Positions 33,787 to 42,683 are shown, counted from the first letter of the stretch. The stretch: DNA of 64,000 bases from Chitinophaga sp. HK235 (GCF_018255755.1 NZ_CP073766.1:4710501-4774500); one strand, 5' to 3'. Notes: generated by a model not told the origin, from the letters alone. Translations and numbers: made by a program.

Positions 33787-34325
33787 GACATACAACACCT
33801 GCCATCGAAAGCGGTATCTGTTACGGCTTTTCAGACATCGATGTGGCAGACACCTTTGAAACGGAAGTGGCTGCTATCAAAGCTAAACTGCCTGCCGGCG
33901 ATTTCGACGTGTATACCAGCCCGTTACAGCGCTGCAGCAAACTGGCCACAGCCCTCTTTAACAAGGAAATTACTGCAGACGACCGCCTGAAAGAAATGAA
34001 TTTCGGTGCCTGGGAAATGCTTGCCTGGGACGCCATCGGCCGGGAAGAACTGCAAACATGGGCCGATGATTTTGTACAGGCCCGCGTTCCGCAGGGTGAA
34101 AGCTATGAAGAGCTGTACAGCCGCAGCATGGAGCTAATTCAGGAACTGGTGGAAAAAGACAGAAATGCTGTGATCTTCACTCATGGCGGCGTGATCCGTT
34201 CTATACTGGCCCACGCTACCAATACGCCGCTGGTCGACTCCTTCGATCTCAAGGTGCAATATGGCAGGATTTCACAACTGAAAGTAGAAGATGGAGATAT
34301 AAAGGTTGTTTTTTATAATTCATAA
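33768..34325 (+). CDS. cobC: Alpha-ribazole phosphatase, histidine phosphatase family
   Basis: 185 aa from the ATG at 33768 (MEIYLIRHTTPAIESGICYG). The catalytic RHT motif is near residue 7, DVYTSPLQRCSKLA is the second phosphate pocket, EMNFGAWEMLAWD follows, and the second catalytic His is in THGGVIRSIL. It removes phosphate from alpha-ribazole phosphate in B12 assembly. The start overlaps cobS. The assignment is helped by context, as the family is broad. Confidence 0.9.
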   Translation: MEIYLIRHTTPAIESGICYGFSDIDVADTFETEVAAIKAKLPAGDFDVYTSPLQRCSKLATALFNKEITADDRLKEMNFGAWEMLAWDAIGREELQTWADDFVQARVPQGESYEELYSRSMELIQELVEKDRNAVIFTHGGVIRSILAHATNTPLVDSFDLKVQYGRISQLKVEDGDIKVVFYNS

Positions 34326-34458
34326 AGAGTTGTCTTTATGATAATTATGTTAAAATTTTCAAATATCTCCCTAAAAAAGTAAAAAACTCTGATTTCGTGC
34401 TAACTTTATGTTCGGAATCGCCGTATATTAAAAGCACACAATAAAAAAACAGTTTATA

Positions 34459-34668
34459 ATGGCAACATCACTTTTGAATATTCCGTTTTTGTTTCTGCAG
34501 GAAATAGGTATTAAGGAATTACTGCTGATCGCACTGGTAGTTCTCCTGTTGTTTGGTGGTAAAAAAATACCTGAGTTGATGCGCGGTTTGGGCAGCGGCA
34601 TACGCGAGTTCAAAGATGCCAAAGATGAACCTAAGAAAGAGTCCAAAGGTACTTCCGAAGCAAAATAA
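34459..34668 (+). CDS. tatA: Twin-arginine translocase TatA/TatE family subunit
   Basis: 69 aa. One TM helix (residues about 17-33, IKELLLIALVVLLLFGG), the Phe-Gly hinge, an amphipathic helix KKIPELMRGLGSGIREFKDA and a charged tail. It forms the pore of the Tat pathway for folded proteins. tatC is not adjacent, which is usual in Bacteroidota. Single gene with its own terminator. Confidence 0.93.
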   Translation: MATSLLNIPFLFLQEIGIKELLLIALVVLLLFGGKKIPELMRGLGSGIREFKDAKDEPKKESKGTSEAK

Positions 34669-34686
34669 TCACGCGGATAAAAATTA

Positions 34687-34733
34687 TTGAAGAGCGAAGC
34701 TGAAAACAATTTTTCAGCCTCGCTCTTTTTTGT
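34687..34733. terminator. Bidirectional terminator between tatA and the DUF5690 gene
   Basis: GAAGAGCGA-GCTGAAAA / TTTTCAGC-CGCTCTTTTTT hairpin with a T-run on the plus strand; both convergent genes end beside it. Confidence 0.82.
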
Positions 34734-36071
34734 TTAGTTCACCATTCGCAAATGCAGGCTTTCGCCACTATACTTTTTTTTGAAATACCAGGAAGATAAC
34801 AACATCATGAGGATGCCGGTAACACACGCGCCCAACAGGGCATTTATAAAAAACTGGCTCCAGGACATCGATAAACTACCGGCATTCTTAAACAACATCA
34901 CCCCTACACTACCCAGATACCCGAAAGAATCCGCTACATACATAATAAAACCTACGTTGCTGGCATATTTGAACACCGCAATCAGCCGCTCAAAAAAGAT
35001 ACAGTTGAAAGGAATATAACCCATATACAGCCCCAGTCCCGTCAATGTCATCCACCACACAGGGTCCAGCTGATGCTGGCGGAACAACAGTGTACTCACC
35101 AGCGCTATCAGGAATCCGGTAATCACAAACAGATGATTCAGCATAAATGCCTGGTAGTTGTTCTTCACAAACACCAGCAGTCCCATCACAACAATAATGG
35201 CAATAGACACAGGTATTTCCGTTTGTGTGAAGATGCCTGCTGTCGTACCATAACCCAGGTCCTTCCAGATATCTGCAGCAAAATTGTCGCGTATATCCCG
35301 TAAAACGGTCAGCAACACATAACTGCCGATCAACAGTACCAAACCTGGCAGAAAGGTCTGTAAAAACCGTTTACGTTCCTGTTTATTCATAGGCACCCGT
35401 TTAGTACGCATCAGCACGTCCTGCTCTCCCGGCGGAGGTATCTGCTCCAGCAAAAGAATAAACACCAGGATAGGCAGTAAAAACACCAGGCCGGTTACAA
35501 AAGGCATCCAGTACTCTGATACCTGCCAGTCCATCATGGTCATCTTACCTACCGACTTTACAAAACCGGAAGAAAAAATAAAGCTGATAGAAAGCACCGC
35601 TCCCATAAACTCTGTGCCTCGTCTGCCTTCCAGGTAACTAAACACCAGCCCCCAGATCATCCCCAGCGGAAACCCATTGATAAAAAGAAAAGGAATATTC
35701 CAGGGAGCCGGTACCATAGCAAACCCCAGCAGAGCCACCCACGATATCAGTATCAAAACAATAATATATTGTGCCCGGTAGTTGCCCTTCATTTCAGCAA
35801 TAAAGCGGATACCATAAAATTTACTGCAGGCATAACCGATCGTCTGACTGATTACCAGCCAGATCTTATAGTCGATACCCATAAAAGAGAGCCCTTCAAA
35901 TATCCCCGCCGTAAATGGTTTACGGAAAGCATACATGCAGGAATAGGTTCCAAATGCCACCAGGGCGGCATATAAAGATAAAACTACGTTCGGCGCCCGT
36001 TCCAGCCGCTTCTGTATCCAGGGAATAGTCAGCATTGCCACAAAATATTTGGGCCAAAGGTGCTGATGCAA
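34734..36071 (-). CDS. MFS-like transporter of the DUF5690 family
   Basis: 445 aa (possibly starting at the internal Met at 36035, MLTIPWIQKRLE). Twelve TM helices are predicted. Recognisable stretches are YSCMYAFRKPFTAGIFEGLSFMGIDYKIWLVISQTIGYACSKFYGIRFIAEM and LTVLRDIRDNFAADIWKDLGY. DUF5690 proteins are Bacteroidota MFS relatives often near Sus-like or alpha-sugar utilisation genes. Two 22-bp direct repeats upstream share a motif with the susC promoter region, so it may be co-regulated with the neighbouring SusCD locus. Substrate unknown. Confidence 0.82.
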   Translation of the reverse strand: MHQHLWPKYFVAMLTIPWIQKRLERAPNVVLSLYAALVAFGTYSCMYAFRKPFTAGIFEGLSFMGIDYKIWLVISQTIGYACSKFYGIRFIAEMKGNYRAQYIIVLILISWVALLGFAMVPAPWNIPFLFINGFPLGMIWGLVFSYLEGRRGTEFMGAVLSISFIFSSGFVKSVGKMTMMDWQVSEYWMPFVTGLVFLLPILVFILLLEQIPPPGEQDVLMRTKRVPMNKQERKRFLQTFLPGLVLLIGSYVLLTVLRDIRDNFAADIWKDLGYGTTAGIFTQTEIPVSIAIIVVMGLLVFVKNNYQAFMLNHLFVITGFLIALVSTLLFRQHQLDPVWWMTLTGLGLYMGYIPFNCIFFERLIAVFKYASNVGFIMYVADSFGYLGSVGVMLFKNAGSLSMSWSQFFINALLGACVTGILMMLLSSWYFKKKYSGESLHLRMVN

Positions 36072-36075
36072 TGTA

Positions 36076-36119
36076 AACTAATTGTTAAGCAATACTGAAC
36101 TAATTGTTAAGTATTACTA
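36076..36119. promoter_or_regulatory. Tandem 22-bp repeats with GTTAAG motif, putative operator
   Basis: AACTAATTGTTAAGCAATACTG and its neighbour (36098-36119, 19 of 22 identical) sit 5 bp upstream of the ATG of the DUF5690 gene. The GTTAAG--ATACT core recurs upstream of susC at 41105-41141. Confidence 0.65.
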
Positions 36120-36154
36120 AATAATCCATTGCACTTCATTTCCGGGGGAGATCA

Positions 36155-36188
36155 ATAAAAAAGGGCCAGCCAATGGCCAGCCCTTTTA
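36155..36188 (-). terminator. Terminator of the susD/susC transcript
   Basis: AAAAGGGCCAGCC / GGCCAGCCCTTTT-type hairpin between the susD-like stop and the DUF5690 promoter, with a T-run on the minus strand. Confidence 0.65.
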
Positions 36189-36225
36189 GTCCCAAGGCTA
36201 AAGCCCTGGCTAATATGTACATTTT

Positions 36226-37812
36226 TTATTGCAGCAGCCACATCTGCGCATTGATATCATCGGTACTGCCACCAAACTGGCTTTGCAGGGAAGCAGACCA
36301 GTTGACGGTATTGGTGGCTTTCTCCGTATCAGGATACTTGAAACGTTTTGGAATAACGCCGCTGTTACCGGTGCCGGCTCCTGTCAGGAAAGTAGGTACT
36401 CCTGTACGGCGCGTGTTGAAATAAGCCTCCCAGCCAGAGTTTTCGAAGAAGGCCAGGTATTTCTGGGTGATGATCTGTTTCAGGCCATCGGCATTGTTGC
36501 CCAGGTATTTCACGGTAGCCTGCTGGTAGTAGGTGTTTTCGAAATCGAAAGGAATATCATAACGTACACCCTTATACGTTTTGGTTACTGTACCGGCTAC
36601 AGCAGTAGGAATACCGTAAAAGCCCAGTGACGCTTTGATACCTTTTTTATACCATGCTTCCGCATCTCCGTTAACCCATCCGCGGTTGATAGCTTCTGCC
36701 ATGTTAAAACACAGCTCAGGGAAACCGATGATAACACCAGGTTCTGCTGCATAGCTGCTGTAGTAGCGGCTTCTGCTGCGCAGGGAATATGCTGCAGTAT
36801 CCACATTCGACATTTTGGAAGACATATCTTCCTGGCTCTCACCGGAAGAAGCACCTACATAGGCAGTGATATCAGAAGGTAATTTATGCAGTTCATTAAT
36901 CTGTTTGGTAGCTGGTTCTGCGGTCACATAAGCTCTGGGATCGTTAAGCCCCACGAGGGTATTAAGATACGTGGCCGACATATTATACCGGGTAGCGTCA
37001 AAGCCCAGGTTATCAGGGTTTGATGGGTATTTATTGATATTGTTGTAGATAAACTGCATGTTATGATCCATTGATTCCATTAATGGATATTTGGCAGGAT
37101 TACTAACAATATCATTAAATTGTTTAGCCACGTTAATATCTGTATCTGTGGCCTTTTTGCTCAGAGCAATGAGTACACGCAGGCGGAAAGTATTGACAGC
37201 ACGCTGCCATTTGCCCATATCATTACCGAAATAAAAATCACCTTTCAGTACCTGACCTTCTGCGCTGGCACTCATATCCGGGTTGGCAATCTGTGTGGCG
37301 AGCTGTGTGTTCGCTTCTTCCAGCCATTGCAGGATCTGTATAAACACGGTTTTCTGTGCATCATACACGGGTGTAATATTATCTTTTCCCTGCAGTGCTT
37401 TAGTCAGCGGGAGTCCTCCCACCAGGCTACTCATCCGGTAGTAGAAAAAGGCGCGGGCAAACTTACCAATAGCGGTATAGGGATTGACATCCTTACCACC
37501 CAGACGCTTAGCTTCTGCTTCCATCTGCTGTACGTTGGTCATGGAGAAGTAGCTGCCGAAATCAGCACCGTTCCAGTCGTAGCGCTGATCACCATAGTAG
37601 TTGTAGTTACAGCAGTCAAACTGGTTCCAGCGCATTACACTGCTCCAGGGCTTGTCGGCGTTCATATCTCCCAGGATGCCGCCCAGCACCAGACTTGGCG
37701 GGACCTTTGCAGGCTTGTTGGAATTGATGGAGTATTCTTCAAATTTTTTGTTGCAACTGCTGAGGGCGATACCTGCGAGTGCAGTGAAGGCAACTATTTT
37801 CAATGATTTCAT
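36226..37812 (-). CDS. SusD/RagB-like outer membrane lipoprotein
   Basis: About 528 aa. The start at 37812 (MKSLKIVAFTALAGIALSSCNKKFEEY) gives a signal peptide with lipobox LSSC near residue 18. The body has SusD-2-type helical motifs (AYTAIGKFARAFFYYRMSSLVGGLPLTKAL; VLKGDFYFGNDMGKWQRAVNTFRLRVLIALSKK; FPELCFNMAEAINRGWVNGDAEAWYKKGI; AYFNTRRTGVPTF). It caps the SusC barrel encoded upstream. The substrate is unknown; no glycosidase or peptidase genes are adjacent. Confidence 0.92.
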   Translation of the reverse strand: MKSLKIVAFTALAGIALSSCNKKFEEYSINSNKPAKVPPSLVLGGILGDMNADKPWSSVMRWNQFDCCNYNYYGDQRYDWNGADFGSYFSMTNVQQMEAEAKRLGGKDVNPYTAIGKFARAFFYYRMSSLVGGLPLTKALQGKDNITPVYDAQKTVFIQILQWLEEANTQLATQIANPDMSASAEGQVLKGDFYFGNDMGKWQRAVNTFRLRVLIALSKKATDTDINVAKQFNDIVSNPAKYPLMESMDHNMQFIYNNINKYPSNPDNLGFDATRYNMSATYLNTLVGLNDPRAYVTAEPATKQINELHKLPSDITAYVGASSGESQEDMSSKMSNVDTAAYSLRSRSRYYSSYAAEPGVIIGFPELCFNMAEAINRGWVNGDAEAWYKKGIKASLGFYGIPTAVAGTVTKTYKGVRYDIPFDFENTYYQQATVKYLGNNADGLKQIITQKYLAFFENSGWEAYFNTRRTGVPTFLTGAGTGNSGVIPKRFKYPDTEKATNTVNWSASLQSQFGGSTDDINAQMWLLQ

Positions 37813-37832
37813 ACGATACATGTTTAAGCGGA

Positions 37833-40800
37833 TCAGAAGGTGAGATTTACGTTAAAGCCAAACCTGCGGGTGGTAGGTGTTTGCAGGGTGGAAGAACCCT
37901 GGTCTGCACCGGGGTACTGGTCCAGATCCACATCTTTGTTTTTAGCAAAGTACAGGAGGTTTCTTCCTACGAAAGAGACATTGGCAGAACGGATAAAAGT
38001 GCCTTTCAGCAGGCTTTGCGGCAAAGTGTAGCCCAAGGTCACCTCACGCAGCTTGGCAAAAGTTTTACTGATCAGGTTGGCTTCGTTTGCTTTGTAGTAT
38101 ACACTGATATAGTCCTGCAGGAAGGTTTTGGTAGTATTGGGGGCAAACTGGAGTTTGTCTGCATTGGTAATATTACCGTTGTTATCATACTTGATAGGTA
38201 CGCCATTGCTTATTACCACACCTTCTCCCTGCCAGGATTTCACACCTTTGTAATCCTGATAGCGGGCATCTCCCATGGCTCCTTCTGTGGTCAGGATATT
38301 ACGGCCACCGCGGAAGGTTTGTTGCTGTATATAGTCGATCATCTGTCCGCCTACACGACCATCAAACTGGAAGCTGAAAGTAAAGCCTTTGTAATTAAAG
38401 CTGTTGTTGATACCCCATGTCCAGTCGGCGCTGGCATTTCCCAGAAACTGCTGGGTAGGATTCACGATCGGGCGGCCATCAGGGCCGTTGATGATCTGCC
38501 CATCCGGTGTTCTGGCGAATTTGGTACCAAAGAATTTATCAACTCTGTCTCCTACCCCTACATAAGCATTCAGCATTTTCTGATCACCGTAGATGCTTAC
38601 ATATTTTTCCTGGAAGGTTGACCAGTTGGCCATTACGTTCCAGGTCAGGCCTTCCGGGTTTTTAATGGGGGTAGCATTAATGGATATCTCATATCCTGTT
38701 TTACGGGTATTCACCCCGTTGAGCAGGTACGATTCCTCACCGGTGCTGGGAGGCAGTGAGAGGGTATAAATACGAGGCCCATTGAGGTTAGTAAAGTAAG
38801 TCGCATCTACGCCTATACGATTTTTCAGGAAGCGGATGTCCATACCTACTTCGGTCACTTTGCTGGTAAAGGGCTGCAGGTCAGGATTGGCGATCACACG
38901 TGTGTAATAAGCAGCAGCCTGGTTACCATATACCTGCGACACACTATATACCGGAGAGTTATAAAGGGGACCGTCGTACGAAGATTTGTATTCTGTGCCA
39001 TAACCCAGCGGGTAGTTAGCCTCCGGAGTAGCACCAATAGTTGGTGTAGTGAAACCACCTTTTACATTGGCATAGGAGCCTCTGAACTTCAGGAAGGAGA
39101 TCACTTCCGGCAGGTTCACATAATCAGACACTACAGTACTTAATGATACAGAAGGGTACGAATAGGTGTTGTGAGAAACAGGCAGGTTGGAAGCCTTGTC
39201 GATCCTGTCTGTCAGTGACAGTGTTGCGTATTTGCCCAGGTCGATGTCTACATAACCGTAGGTACTGAGTACCAGCATAGGAGCGTAGTAACTGGTAGCA
39301 TACAATGGATCACGGGAGTTGCCGAAGCCATACCATCCCGGTGCATTCAGGTAGTTGGTAGAAGTGAAGCTGGAGTTATATTTAAAAGAGCGGGCGTTGC
39401 CACCAACAGATGCACGGATACCGATCTTATGCGGGAATACGTTGGCATAGGACAGCATCAGGTCTGTATTGTTTTCATACAGGGAGCGTTTATCCTCGCG
39501 GTAGTCACCTTTACCTTCTTCACGACCATAAGGGTGGGCGGAATAAGGCATTTTCTCGGTACGCATCAGGTCATAGCTGGTCACCTGTGTGCGGGCCATC
39601 AGCTCCAGTTTATCATTGAATTTGTAGGTGAGTTTGGCGTAGCCGTTGAGATCTGTTTTATGGTGACCGCGCAGCCATTCATAACTCATGAACCAGGGGT
39701 TGTGGTAACGTTGGTATTCTGCGTAGATGGACTGAATACCTTCTTTACCAGGCTGCCAGTAATTGCGCATATCATCCATGCTCCAGTCTGCGCCTGCCCA
39801 GATGAGGGTATTGTAGATGATACTGTTAGGTCCGTAGGTCACGTCGGGGAAGTTATCACTGGCCTGACGGTTATAGTTGAGATATCCTTCCAGACGCAGT
39901 TTCGGAGAGAAGCTGTAACCGGCGGAAATGTTGAAGTTGACGATATCCAGTGAGGTGTTGGGCACAATACCTTTCTGGTATGCATTGGAGAGGGAGAAGC
40001 GCAGGTCTGCCTTGTCTGTATGAGCAGAGACAGCCAGGTTATTGGTGCTCAGCATACCCGTGCGCAGGAAACGTTGCAGGTTGTTTTTACCTCGTGCGGT
40101 CCAGGGTGTGCCGGTACGTTTGCCGGTAGCAGGATCGATGGGGCTATCGTACTGAGGAATGAGCTGGCCTTCAAATTTAGGACCCCAAACGTCGTAGTCA
40201 GCATCGTTTACACCGGCGCCTTTACCATCTACGAAAGCGTATTTACCGTGGTCGCCGGGGCCGTAGAGATCCTGTACTTTCGGTATGGCGTTGAAGCCTT
40301 TTTCGAACATGGTGCTGGAGTTGAACTCGATAGCGTAACCTCTTTTATCGCGGGCACCTTTTTTAGTGGTGATCATGATAGCGCCGTTTAGGCCACGGGA
40401 GCCATAAAGGGCGGAGGCGGAGGCGCCTTTCAGGACGGTATAACTTTCGATATCATCCGGAGAGATGTTCCAGGTGTCGGAGTTAATGGGTACACCATCT
40501 ACCACGTAGAGATTGATATTAGTACCGCGGAGCTGTACCAGCGGAGCGGCCAGCAGTTCGGCAGAAGCACCTACGGTGAGACCAGCTACCTTACCTACCA
40601 GACCGTTGATGGGATTGGGTTCCCGGGCTTTCACGAGGTCGGCGCCTTTTACTTCCTGTACGGCGTAACCTACACGTTTTACTTCTTTTCGTATACCCAG
40701 CGCCGTTACCACCACTTCATCCAGTGCTTTTTTGTCCTGCTGAAGGGTAATAGTGAGGCTGCTGCGGTTATTTACGGGATATTTAACAGGGAGGAAGCCG

Positions 40801-41042
40801 ATAAAGGTTACTTCCAGCACGTCGGTGCCGGTGGCGGCGATGCTGAAGTTTCCATTTGGATCGGTGACAGCACCTTTGTTGGCACCTGAAACTTTGATGG
40901 TGGCGCCAATGACTGGCTGATTATCACCTGCGGAAATCACTTTTCCATTGATGACCTGTTGTGCTGTGGCAGTTGTTACAAAAAACAAAAGCAATAGCAG
41001 GGCACATAGCTGAGCTAGTACCTGGCGTAGGTTTGATTGCAT
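37833..41042 (-). CDS. SusC/RagA family TonB-linked outer membrane protein
   Basis: 1069 aa. The signal peptide (residues about 9-28) is followed by a carboxypeptidase-like domain (about 30-110: VINGKVISAGDNQPVIGATIKVSG, TDPNGNFSIAATGTDVLEVTFIGFLPV), a plug (about 115-225: GADLVKAREPNPINGLVGKVAGLTV, YTVLKGASASALYGSRGLNGAIMITTKKG) and a large barrel ending ...FNVNLTF. It imports a nutrient captured with the SusD-like partner 20 bp downstream. An XRE-cupin regulator gene precedes it on the same strand. Confidence 0.94.
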   Translation of the reverse strand: MQSNLRQVLAQLCALLLLLFFVTTATAQQVINGKVISAGDNQPVIGATIKVSGANKGAVTDPNGNFSIAATGTDVLEVTFIGFLPVKYPVNNRSSLTITLQQDKKALDEVVVTALGIRKEVKRVGYAVQEVKGADLVKAREPNPINGLVGKVAGLTVGASAELLAAPLVQLRGTNINLYVVDGVPINSDTWNISPDDIESYTVLKGASASALYGSRGLNGAIMITTKKGARDKRGYAIEFNSSTMFEKGFNAIPKVQDLYGPGDHGKYAFVDGKGAGVNDADYDVWGPKFEGQLIPQYDSPIDPATGKRTGTPWTARGKNNLQRFLRTGMLSTNNLAVSAHTDKADLRFSLSNAYQKGIVPNTSLDIVNFNISAGYSFSPKLRLEGYLNYNRQASDNFPDVTYGPNSIIYNTLIWAGADWSMDDMRNYWQPGKEGIQSIYAEYQRYHNPWFMSYEWLRGHHKTDLNGYAKLTYKFNDKLELMARTQVTSYDLMRTEKMPYSAHPYGREEGKGDYREDKRSLYENNTDLMLSYANVFPHKIGIRASVGGNARSFKYNSSFTSTNYLNAPGWYGFGNSRDPLYATSYYAPMLVLSTYGYVDIDLGKYATLSLTDRIDKASNLPVSHNTYSYPSVSLSTVVSDYVNLPEVISFLKFRGSYANVKGGFTTPTIGATPEANYPLGYGTEYKSSYDGPLYNSPVYSVSQVYGNQAAAYYTRVIANPDLQPFTSKVTEVGMDIRFLKNRIGVDATYFTNLNGPRIYTLSLPPSTGEESYLLNGVNTRKTGYEISINATPIKNPEGLTWNVMANWSTFQEKYVSIYGDQKMLNAYVGVGDRVDKFFGTKFARTPDGQIINGPDGRPIVNPTQQFLGNASADWTWGINNSFNYKGFTFSFQFDGRVGGQMIDYIQQQTFRGGRNILTTEGAMGDARYQDYKGVKSWQGEGVVISNGVPIKYDNNGNITNADKLQFAPNTTKTFLQDYISVYYKANEANLISKTFAKLREVTLGYTLPQSLLKGTFIRSANVSFVGRNLLYFAKNKDVDLDQYPGADQGSSTLQTPTTRRFGFNVNLTF

Positions 41043-41104
41043 AGCAATTTAGATTAGGATGTAATTTTGATTACCGTGCAAAGGTTAGGTTCGAATATGA
41101 TGGA

Positions 41105-41141
41105 AATGTTAAGTTATACTAAATTTAACGTTAAGTATTTG
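41105..41141. promoter_or_regulatory. Two GTTAAG repeats upstream of susC
   Basis: GTTAAGTTATACT (41108-41120) and GTTAAGTATTTGT (41130-41142), spaced 22 bp start to start, as are the repeats before the DUF5690 gene. The probable -7 box of susC (TAACCTTTG on the minus strand, about 41080) lies between these repeats and the gene. Confidence 0.6.
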
Positions 41142-41164
41142 TATATAAAGGTCAGGAAGGTTTA

Positions 41165-41749
41165 CTATTTATCACTTTCGAGGAAGAAATACACGACGAG
41201 GATTTGAGCGGTATCCTCGCCGATATTGGCGGGTTTGTGTCCAAGGCGGCCATCGAAAAAGAGGGAATCTCCTTCTTCCAGGATGTATTTTTCGTTATCG
41301 ATGAGGTATTCGACGGTGCCTTTGATAATATATTTATACTCGTAGGCGTCGGTTTTAACGACCTGGGAGCGGCGGGCGCCTTTTTTCAGTTCGAGGATAA
41401 CGATATCCACGGGGAAGTTCTTCACATTTTTGGTGAGGACTCTTTTGTACTGAAATCCTTTGGCAGGTTCTTTTTCGAATTCCTGGTAGGATGATTTCTG
41501 TTTGATGATGACCTTAGCCTGCTGGGAATGCTGGTCTATTTCATTGAAAAACTCGTTCATGTCCAGGTTGAGTGCCCGGATAATGTTGATAAGCACCAGC
41601 AGGGATGGCACGGTACGGTTGTTCTCTATCTGGGAGATGAGTCCTTTGCTGACATCTGCTTTGTCTGCCAGTTCCTGGATGGTAATGCCTTTGGCTTTCC
41701 GTTTTTCCTTGATCTTGTTACTGATCTGAATAATGATATCCTCCGTCAT
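41165..41749 (-). CDS. XRE family regulator with C-terminal cupin domain
   Basis: 194 aa from the ATG at 41749 (MTEDIIIQISNKIKEKRKAKG). HTH residues are about 8-60 (ITIQELADKADVSKGLISQIENNRTVPSLLVLINIIRAL). The cupin is about 105-190 (YEYKYIIKGTVEYLIDNEKYILEEGDSLFFDGRLGHKPANIG). It senses a small molecule and probably controls the susC/susD pair downstream and the DUF5690 gene through the shared GTTAAG motif. Divergent from marC across a compact bidirectional promoter. Confidence 0.9.
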   Translation of the reverse strand: MTEDIIIQISNKIKEKRKAKGITIQELADKADVSKGLISQIENNRTVPSLLVLINIIRALNLDMNEFFNEIDQHSQQAKVIIKQKSSYQEFEKEPAKGFQYKRVLTKNVKNFPVDIVILELKKGARRSQVVKTDAYEYKYIIKGTVEYLIDNEKYILEEGDSLFFDGRLGHKPANIGEDTAQILVVYFFLESDK

Positions 41750-41767
41750 ATAGGTCGCGCTTAGAGA

Positions 41768-41783
41768 CAAAGATATATATTTG
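41768..41783. promoter_or_regulatory. Back-to-back -7 boxes for the XRE and MarC genes
   Basis: CAAAGATA (minus-strand TATCTTTG) abuts TATATTTG on the plus strand. Both match TAnnTTTG, so the divergent promoters share almost the same position. marC starts only 4 bp downstream, which implies a nearly leaderless mRNA, or that the box is used for the XRE gene only. Confidence 0.55.
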
Positions 41784-41787
41784 CTGC

Positions 41788-42354
41788 ATGTTCAGTATCG
41801 ACCAAATCCTAGCCATCGCTTTTACTCTTTTTGCGGTTATTGATATTGTGGGGTCTATCCCCGTGCTGGTGTCTCTGAAGGAAAAGCTGGGGCATATAGA
41901 TGCCGGCAAGGCCACACTGGCATCCGGATTCCTGATGGTATTATTTCTGCTGGTAGGAGAGAAATTCCTGCGGCTATTCAGCGTAGACGTGCATTCATTT
42001 GCGGTAGCCGGTTCCATCGTCATTTTTGTGATCGGCCTGGAGATGATCCTGGGACTTGAACTTTTCAAGAGCGGCCAGGACGTTAAATCGGGTAGTATCG
42101 TACCGATTGCTTTCCCTATGATAGCCGGTTCCGGGACCCTCACCACCATTATGTCGCTCAAAGCCAACTTCGGGGAGTACAATATCCTGGCTGGTATCCT
42201 GCTCAATCTGATCATTGTGTTCATTGTGCTGCGCAGCCTCAACTACATAGAACGCTTACTGGGCAAGGCCGGACTAATGGTATTGCGTAAGTTCTTCGGG
42301 GTTATCCTGCTGGCGATTGCCGTCAAGATTTTTAAAAGTAATATCAATCTTTAA
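41788..42354 (+). CDS. MarC family integral membrane protein
   Basis: 188 aa with six TM helices. Family features: AIAFTLFAVIDIVGSIPVLVSLKEKLGHI at the N-terminus, GEKFLRLFSVDVHSFAVAGSIVIFVIGLEMILG, and VPIAFPMIAGSGTLTTIMSLKA. MarC/SnaA-type proteins are inner-membrane proteins of unclear function; the old link to multiple antibiotic resistance is not supported. It lies just upstream of the tRNA-Arg gene. Confidence 0.9.
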   Translation: MFSIDQILAIAFTLFAVIDIVGSIPVLVSLKEKLGHIDAGKATLASGFLMVLFLLVGEKFLRLFSVDVHSFAVAGSIVIFVIGLEMILGLELFKSGQDVKSGSIVPIAFPMIAGSGTLTTIMSLKANFGEYNILAGILLNLIIVFIVLRSLNYIERLLGKAGLMVLRKFFGVILLAIAVKIFKSNINL

Positions 42355-42358
42355 TGTA

Positions 42359-42391
42359 ATTTGGGATTTTAGAAGGGAAAATGTAACTTCG
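42359..42391 (+). promoter_or_regulatory. tRNA-Arg promoter
   Basis: TTTGGG (-33 like) and TAACTTCG (-7 like, 42384-42391) have a spacer of about 20 bp, as in Bacteroidota housekeeping promoters. The tRNA begins 12 bp later. Confidence 0.55.
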
Positions 42392-42402
42392 CGTTCCCTT
42401 AT

Positions 42403-42477
42403 GGCCTCGTAGTACAATGGATAGTATAAGAGTTTCCGAAGCTCCAGATTCAAGTTCGATTCTTGACGAGGCTACCA
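42403..42477 (+). tRNA. tRNA-Arg (CCG), CCA encoded
   Basis: Cloverleaf read by eye: acceptor GGCCTCG/CGAGGCT (with one G-T), T8-A9, D arm GTAC/GTAT, anticodon loop TTCCGAA with anticodon CCG, T arm TCAAG-TTCGATT-CTTGA, discriminator A, and CCA at 42475-42477. Its 3' end is the integration target of element B and has been kept intact by the left attachment site. Confidence 0.92.
42463..42475. repeat. attL core of element B
   Basis: TTGACGAGGCTAC, in the T-arm/acceptor part of tRNA-Arg; exact copy at 51509-51521. Confidence 0.9.
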
Positions 42478-42485
42478 CCAGATGA

Positions 42486-42525
42486 CCGTAAACGCAATAC
42501 AGTAAAGCGTTTGCGGTTTTTTATT
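42486..42525 (+). terminator. Terminator after tRNA-Arg at the element B left end
   Basis: CCGTAAACGC / GCGTTTGCGG stem followed by a T-rich run. A diverged copy is found at 44663-44706. Confidence 0.78.
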
Positions 42526-42533
42526 TTTACCCC

Positions 42534-42552
42534 GTTGTCATTTTTGTTGTCA
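42534..42552. repeat. Left paired heptamers (GTTGTCA-N5-GTTGTCA)
   Basis: The same arrangement, 18 of 19 identical and in the same orientation, occurs at 51347-51365 inside the right end. Probably integrase arm-binding sites. Confidence 0.65.
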
Positions 42553-42683
42553 AAACTTACTGTCATGTCTATATGAATCTGACAAGATGGACTTCACACA
42601 GAAACTTTATGTCGGTTCACTGTGTCCAAATGACAGTCATTTTACTTTGGTTCACTTATTGCTACCACCACTGCCAGAGTAAC

